Source: Bacteroidaceae bacterium
Lineage (GTDB): Bacteria > Bacteroidota > Bacteroidia > Bacteroidales > Bacteroidaceae
Direction: 5' to 3'
Length of the DNA: 46,046 nucleotides
NCBI GenBank assembly: GCA_016280445.1
Contig: JAEEGS010000046.1
Location: 1 to 46,046, forward strand
Shown here in pieces: positions 42,043 to 46,046 of the stretch. A model generated the notes under the pieces. That model saw only the letters and a program-made list of their open reading frames with translations, made no database searches and was not told the origin of the DNA. The translations under genes were made by a program, and so were the position numbers. Position 1 is the first letter of the stretch. Every line of letters starts with the position of its first letter.

Positions 42043-44232
42043 TTATCGGATGAACAGCAGTTCGCGATACTTCGGCAATGGCCATGCCTCGTCGTCAACG
42101 ATGGTTTCGAGTTTGTCCACATGGTAGCGGATTTCCTCAATGAGCGGTGCCACCGTGTCGTGGTAGGCAATGGCTTTCTCGCGCTCCGACTCGATGCGGT
42201 TGGCCACCTTGCGGGCATTCACCATCTTCTCAACGTTCTCGATGATGAAACTCTCGTGGTCGGATATCTTCTCTATCAGGTAGAGGTTCTCCTCCGAAAT
42301 CTTCTTGGCCTTGTCGGCAGGGAAGATGCCCTGCACTTTGTGCACATTGTCGATGAGCACCGTTTGATATTTAGTCACCACGGGGATGATGTGGTTGAGG
42401 CAGAGGTCGCCAAAAATGCGCGACTCTATCTGTATCTTCTTGGTGTAGGTTTCCCACTTGATTTCGTTGCGGGCCTCCAGTTCGAAGCGTGTCATCACAT
42501 GGGCTGTTTCAAACATCTTGACAGAACTGTCGGTCAGATAGTTGTCGAACACCAGCGGAGCAGATGTCTCGCAGTCAAGTCCACGCCGTGCGGCCTCGGC
42601 TTTCCATTCTTCGCTATAACCATTACCATTGAAGATAATGGGCTTGATGTGCTTAATGTCTTCGCGCACCACCTTTAGAATGGCCGCTTCCTTGGCCTCC
42701 CCTTTCTGGATGAGGGCATCCACCCTCTCCTTGAAATGGATGAGTGCTTCAGCCACAGCGCTGTTGAGCGTGAGCATTGCCGAAGCGCAGTTGGCCTCGC
42801 TGCCCACAGCACGGAACTCAAAGCGGTTACCCGTGAAGGCAAAAGGTGAGGTGCGGTTGCGGTCGGTGTTATCGATGAGGAGTTCGGGAAGCGAAGGCAG
42901 GTCGAGTTTGAAAGCCGTCTTTCCAGCCATCGAGAGGGAATCGTCGTCTGCCTTTTCCACATGCTCCAGCAGGTCGGTGACAGTCTTCCCGAGGAAGGAC
43001 GAGATGATGGCTGGAGGAGCCTCGTTGGCACCCAAACGATGCGCATTGGTGGCACTCATGATAGAGGCCTTAATCAAACCGTTGTGGTCGTAGACAGCCT
43101 TGAGGGTCTCGACCGTGAAGGTGACGAAACGCAGGTTGTCCAGCGTTGTCTTGCCCGGTGCATGGAGCAGCACTCCCGTATCGGTGGCCAACGACCAGTT
43201 GTTGTGTTTGCCCGAACCATTCACGCCTTTGAACGGTTTCTCGTGCAGAAGGCATCGGAATCCGTGCTTGCGAGCCACACGCTTCATGATGGCCATCATC
43301 AGCATGTTGTGGTCGACGGCGAGGTTGGTCTCTTCGAAGATAGGCGCCAACTCAAACTGGTTAGGTGCCACCTCGTTATGACGTGTCTTGCAGGGAATGC
43401 CCAGTTCAAGCGCCTGAATCTCGATATCCTTCATGAACTCCTCCACACGTGAAGGAATGGAGCCGAAGTAGTGGTCGTCCATCTGCTGATTCTTGGCCGA
43501 ATCGTGTCCCATCAGGGTGCGACCAGTCATCACCAAATCAGGACGGGCAGCATAGAGCGACTCGTCCACGAGGAAGTATTCCTGTTCCCAACCCAAGTTG
43601 GAAATAACCTTCTTCACCTCTGGATAGAAGTATTGTGCCACAGCCGTAGCAGCCTTGTCCACAGCATGGAGCGCCTTCTTGAGAGGCACTTTGTAGTCGA
43701 GCGCCTCACCTGTGTAGGAGATGAAGATGGTGGGAATCATCAGCGTGTCACCAATGATGAAAACGGGCGATGTGGGATCCCATGCGGAATAACCACGCGC
43801 CTCAAAGGTGGAACGGATTCCACCCGATGGGAAACTCGACGCATCGGGCTCTTGCTGCACAAGCAGTTTCCCTTCGAACTCCTCCACCATGCCGCCCTTC
43901 CAGTCGTGCTCCACAAAGCCGTCGTGCTTCTGAGCCGTACCTTCGGTGAGAGGTTGGAACCAGTGCGTATAGTGTGTGACACCATTCTCTATGGCCCAGG
44001 TCTTAATGCCTTGAGCCACAGCATCGGCAATGGCACGGTCGAAAGGAGCGCCATTGTCTATCACATCACACATCTTATTATACACTTTCGCTGGCAAATA
44101 TTTATACATCTTCTGCTTGTTGAAAACGTATTTGCCAAAATACTCACTGGGACGTTCTTTGGGTTGTTCCACAAAGACGGGAGCACGTTTGAACGCCTCG
44201 TCCACTACCTTGAATCTAAGTCTTGCAGCCAT
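42043..44232 (-). CDS. glnN: Glutamine synthetase type III
   Basis: ATP-dependent amidation of glutamate with ammonia; the main nitrogen-assimilating enzyme in many Bacteroidales. The product has 729 residues, the normal length of the GSIII (GlnN) class and far longer than GSI. Visible landmarks: the N-terminal GSIII domain with YFGKYVFNKQKMYKYLP, GGMVEEFEGKLLVQQEPDASSFPSGG, the metal/glutamate-site run GWEQEYFLVDESLY, TRHNEVAPNQFELAPIFEE, and KPFKGVNGSGKHNNWSL, which matches the catalytic beta strands. The long C-terminal helical extension (from about 610) is typical. It is divergent from pyrB. Expression is probably tied to nitrogen supply, although no operator was recognised. Confidence 0.97.
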   Translation of the reverse strand: MAARLRFKVVDEAFKRAPVFVEQPKERPSEYFGKYVFNKQKMYKYLPAKVYNKMCDVIDNGAPFDRAIADAVAQGIKTWAIENGVTHYTHWFQPLTEGTAQKHDGFVEHDWKGGMVEEFEGKLLVQQEPDASSFPSGGIRSTFEARGYSAWDPTSPVFIIGDTLMIPTIFISYTGEALDYKVPLKKALHAVDKAATAVAQYFYPEVKKVISNLGWEQEYFLVDESLYAARPDLVMTGRTLMGHDSAKNQQMDDHYFGSIPSRVEEFMKDIEIQALELGIPCKTRHNEVAPNQFELAPIFEETNLAVDHNMLMMAIMKRVARKHGFRCLLHEKPFKGVNGSGKHNNWSLATDTGVLLHAPGKTTLDNLRFVTFTVETLKAVYDHNGLIKASIMSATNAHRLGANEAPPAIISSFLGKTVTDLLEHVEKADDDSLSMAGKTAFKLDLPSLPELLIDNTDRNRTSPFAFTGNRFEFRAVGSEANCASAMLTLNSAVAEALIHFKERVDALIQKGEAKEAAILKVVREDIKHIKPIIFNGNGYSEEWKAEAARRGLDCETSAPLVFDNYLTDSSVKMFETAHVMTRFELEARNEIKWETYTKKIQIESRIFGDLCLNHIIPVVTKYQTVLIDNVHKVQGIFPADKAKKISEENLYLIEKISDHESFIIENVEKMVNARKVANRIESEREKAIAYHDTVAPLIEEIRYHVDKLETIVDDEAWPLPKYRELLFIR

Positions 44233-44254
44233 AACTTCTTTGCAATTTTGGCTG

Positions 44255-44262
44255 CAAAGTTA
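44255..44262 (-). promoter_or_regulatory. Promoter -7 box for glnN
   Basis: TAACTTTG on the minus strand, 22 bases upstream of the ATG; a TTTG lies 16 bases further up, shorter than the usual 19. Confidence 0.55.
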
Positions 44263-44357
44263 CAATATTTTGTAAGAACAAACACAACATTCTCTCATTT
44301 ATCACCATTTTTATATATATTAGCATCCTTGATTGTGAGTTATCACAAATATTTTCG

Positions 44358-44365
44358 TACCTTTG
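44358..44365 (+). promoter_or_regulatory. Promoter -7 box for pyrBI
   Basis: TACCTTTG, about 68 bases before the ATG at 44433. A TTG lies near 44333 at a longer than normal spacing (about 22). Confidence 0.6.
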
Positions 44366-44432
44366 CATGATTTTTACCCGCGCCATGCACAGGGTGGATT
44401 TTAGAACACGAACAACTAAACTGAAAATTTAT

Positions 44433-45377
44433 ATGAATAGAAGCATTGTTTCGATTGCTGACTATGGGAAGGAGAAGATTCAGTATCTGCTGGACATGGC
44501 GGCTGAGTTTGAGGCGCATCCGAACCGCCAGCTGCTGAAGGGCAAGGTGGTGGCCACGCTGTTCTTCGAGCCGAGCACGAGGACGAGGCTGTCGTTTGAG
44601 ACGGCGGCGAACCGTCTGGGTGCGCGTGTGATTGGTTTCACCGACCCGAAGGTGACCAGCTCGTCGAAGGGCGAGACGCTGAAGGACACCATCAAGATGG
44701 TGAGCAACTATGCCGACGTGATTGTGATGCGTCACAAGCTGGAGGGTGCGGCGCTGTATGCGAGCGAGGTGACCGATGTGCCTATCATCAATGCGGGCGA
44801 CGGTTCGAACCTGCATCCCTCGCAGACGATGCTCGACCTCTATTCCATCTACAAGACGCAGGGCACGCTGGAGAATCTGAACATCTACATGGTGGGCGAC
44901 TTGAAGTATGGCCGCACGGTGCACTCGCTGCTGATGTCGATGCGCAAGTACAACCCGACGTTCCATTTCATCGCGCCGAAGGAGCTGGAGATGCCTGAGG
45001 AGTATAAGCTCTATTGCAAGCAGAACAGCATCAACTACATCGAGCAGCAGGACTTCACGGAGGACACGATTGCCGATGCGGACATCCTCTACATGACCCG
45101 TGTGCAGAGGGAGCGCTTCACCGACCTGATGGAGTATGAGCGTGTGAAGGATGCCTACATTCTGAAGGCGAACATGCTGGGCAAGGCGAAGGAGAACATG
45201 AAGATTCTGCATCCGCTGCCACGTGTGAACGAGATTGAGTATGATGTGGACGAGAGCAAGCATGCCTACTATTTCGAACAGGCTCAGAACGGACTCTATG
45301 CCCGCGAGGCGCTGATTTGCGATGTGCTGGGCATCACGCTGGACCAAATTAAGAACGACCAAACAATCATCAACTGA
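44433..45377 (+). CDS. pyrB: Aspartate carbamoyltransferase, catalytic chain
   Basis: Condenses carbamoyl phosphate with aspartate to carbamoyl-aspartate, the committed step of pyrimidine synthesis. The product has 314 residues. The carbamoyl-phosphate loop [13 protein letters not shown], the 80s-loop region [20 protein letters not shown] and the C-terminal MTRVQRERF and HPLPRVNEI motifs are all present, as in the catalytic chain of the dodecameric enzyme. I chose the ATG at 44433 ([12 protein letters not shown]), the usual N-terminus; the upstream frame begins at the promoter. It is followed three bases later by pyrI. The codon use is GC-richer and simpler than in neighbouring genes (many GCG, CTG, GTG), suggesting high expression or a slightly different history. 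Confidence 0.97.
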   Translation: MNRSIVSIADYGKEKIQYLLDMAAEFEAHPNRQLLKGKVVATLFFEPSTRTRLSFETAANRLGARVIGFTDPKVTSSSKGETLKDTIKMVSNYADVIVMRHKLEGAALYASEVTDVPIINAGDGSNLHPSQTMLDLYSIYKTQGTLENLNIYMVGDLKYGRTVHSLLMSMRKYNPTFHFIAPKELEMPEEYKLYCKQNSINYIEQQDFTEDTIADADILYMTRVQRERFTDLMEYERVKDAYILKANMLGKAKENMKILHPLPRVNEIEYDVDESKHAYYFEQAQNGLYAREALICDVLGITLDQIKNDQTIIN

Positions 45378-45380
45378 ACT

Positions 45381-45836
45381 ATGGAACAGAACAAGGAACA
45401 ATTGATGGTGGCGGCCCTGGAGAATGGCTCCGTCATCGACCACATACCCACCGATAAGCTCTTCACCATCGTGCAGCTGCTCGAGCTGGACAAGTTCAAG
45501 GAGGAGGTGCTCATTGCCAACAACCTGAAGAGCCAGGTGATGGGCCGCAAGGGACTCATCAAGATTTCGGGCAAGTTCTTCACCGAGGCGGAAATCAGCA
45601 AGCTGGCGGTGGTGTGCCCCAACATCCGACTGACGGTCATCAGAGACTATCAGGTGGCCGAGAAGCGCGAGGTGACGCTGCCCGAGAAACTGACCAACAT
45701 CGTGAAGTGCGCCAACCCCGTGTGCATCACCAACAACGAACCGATGAAGACGGTCTTCTACCGCAAGGACTTGGAGACGCTGAAGTGCCGTTATTGTGGA
45801 AAAGAACAGAAACTAAAGGATATAAAACTGAAATAA
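45381..45836 (+). CDS. pyrI: Aspartate carbamoyltransferase, regulatory chain
   Basis: Allosteric subunit of aspartate transcarbamoylase that binds CTP and ATP and joins catalytic trimers. The product has 151 residues. The N-terminal nucleotide-binding domain has AALENGSVIDHIPTDKLFTIVQLL, and the C-terminal zinc domain has four cysteines, C109 and C114 in KCANPVCITN, then CRYCGKE. The gene starts three bases after the pyrB stop, so the two are translationally coupled. Its presence predicts feedback-regulated pyrimidine synthesis. Confidence 0.97.
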   Translation: MEQNKEQLMVAALENGSVIDHIPTDKLFTIVQLLELDKFKEEVLIANNLKSQVMGRKGLIKISGKFFTEAEISKLAVVCPNIRLTVIRDYQVAEKREVTLPEKLTNIVKCANPVCITNNEPMKTVFYRKDLETLKCRYCGKEQKLKDIKLK

Positions 45837-45837
45837 C

Positions 45838-45865
45838 CAGCCCACGCGCTGGGCGATTTTTGACA
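45838..45865 (+). terminator. Possible terminator between pyrI and ileS
   Basis: CAGCCCA and TGGGCG form a short GC-rich stem around CGCGC, followed by ATTTTTG. It is short, so read-through into ileS remains possible. Confidence 0.5.
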
Positions 45866-45877
45866 TTAACCAGATAA

Positions 45878-46046
45878 ATGAAATTTACAGAACGAGCAAA
45901 GCTGAACCTCTCGGATGTGAATAGGGAGGTTCTGGAACAGTGGAACCAGGAAGACATGTTCCACAAGAGCATTGAGGAACGCGAAGGCTGTCCTCAATTC
46001 ATCTTTTTTGAAGGACCACCATCTGCCAACGGACATCCAGGCATCC
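45878..46046 (+). CDS. ileS: Isoleucine--tRNA ligase (partial, N-terminus only)
   Basis: Fifty-six residues of the N-terminus are visible, cut by the right edge. MKFTERAKLNLSDVNREVLEQW is followed by FFEGPPSANGHPGI, which leads into the class I synthetase catalytic HIGH-type motif expected just beyond the edge (PSANG.PG is characteristic of the Bacteroidetes IleRS). The ATG at 45878 is the family start. It charges tRNA-Ile with isoleucine and normally has an editing domain, not visible here. Confidence 0.88.
   Translation, partial: MKFTERAKLNLSDVNREVLEQWNQEDMFHKSIEEREGCPQFIFFEGPPSANGHPGI

Noticed and set aside
44366-44432. Pyrimidine attenuator or riboswitch before pyrB
   Set aside because: The leader is short and shows no stable stem or leader peptide.

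Overview
The window looks like a chromosomal segment of a Prevotella-like member of the Bacteroidales. The reasons are the recurring Bacteroidetes promoter box TAnnTTTG (often with TTTG 19-20 bases upstream), the absence of Shine-Dalgarno sites, type III glutamine synthetase, serine palmitoyltransferase, a fused NfnAB-type oxidoreductase, many short 'QW..AA' lipoprotein signal peptides, and a TonB-receptor-type outer-membrane barrel. No complete mobile element, integrase, plasmid function or CRISPR array was seen.

Layout. 1-6514: pyruvate phosphate dikinase (cut by the left edge), a YegS/DgkB-type lipid kinase, serine palmitoyltransferase facing away from it, and seryl-tRNA synthetase. 6626-9637: a secreted carboxylesterase and a DUF1593 protein, divergent from overlapping promoters. 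9638-16802: a repeat-rich intergenic stretch and a run of exported proteins (subtilisin-like protease, clostripain-like protease, a triple-repeat lipoprotein), ending in a chimeric gene that joins half a DHH phosphoesterase to the tail of an AAA+ ATPase. 16907-20628: a four-module flavin reductase/rubredoxin/rubrerythrin protein and a fused NfnAB-like enzyme, divergently transcribed. 20811-24136: two identical tRNA-Asp genes and a large outer-membrane beta-barrel receptor. 24150-25328: carboxynorspermidine decarboxylase.

25423-31162 is the most unusual part. One clear promoter precedes five tightly packed genes: a RyR-domain protein, a TIR-transmembrane-FGE/sulfatase-modifying-like protein, a secreted beta-sandwich-like protein, a secreted TPR protein and a secreted TPR-CHAT protease. 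The domain set (TIR NADase, RyR, CHAT) resembles bacterial conflict and stress-signalling systems, but the parts are spread across the inner membrane. This suggests an envelope-sensing system with a cytoplasmic NAD-degrading output. That function is inference; the domains and operon layout are visible in the sequence.

31169-34004: a PcrA/UvrD helicase whose linker contains a copy of a dispersed palindromic repeat, and a small secreted protein. 34066-35300: no protein gene, but three palindromes at exact 24-base spacing, an orphan promoter, and a tRNA-Ser/tRNA-Glu/tRNA-Glu cluster. 35302-41824: DUF1573 protein, YidC, a POT-family peptide transporter, a secreted protein and a second clostripain-like lipoprotein. 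41825-46046: a second intergenic copy of the palindromic repeat, glutamine synthetase III, pyrB, pyrI and the start of ileS.

Housekeeping functions (translation, pyrimidine and nitrogen metabolism, membrane insertion, polyamine and sphingolipid synthesis) alternate with exported proteases and surface proteins, as expected for a gut or oral anaerobe that feeds on peptides and glycans.
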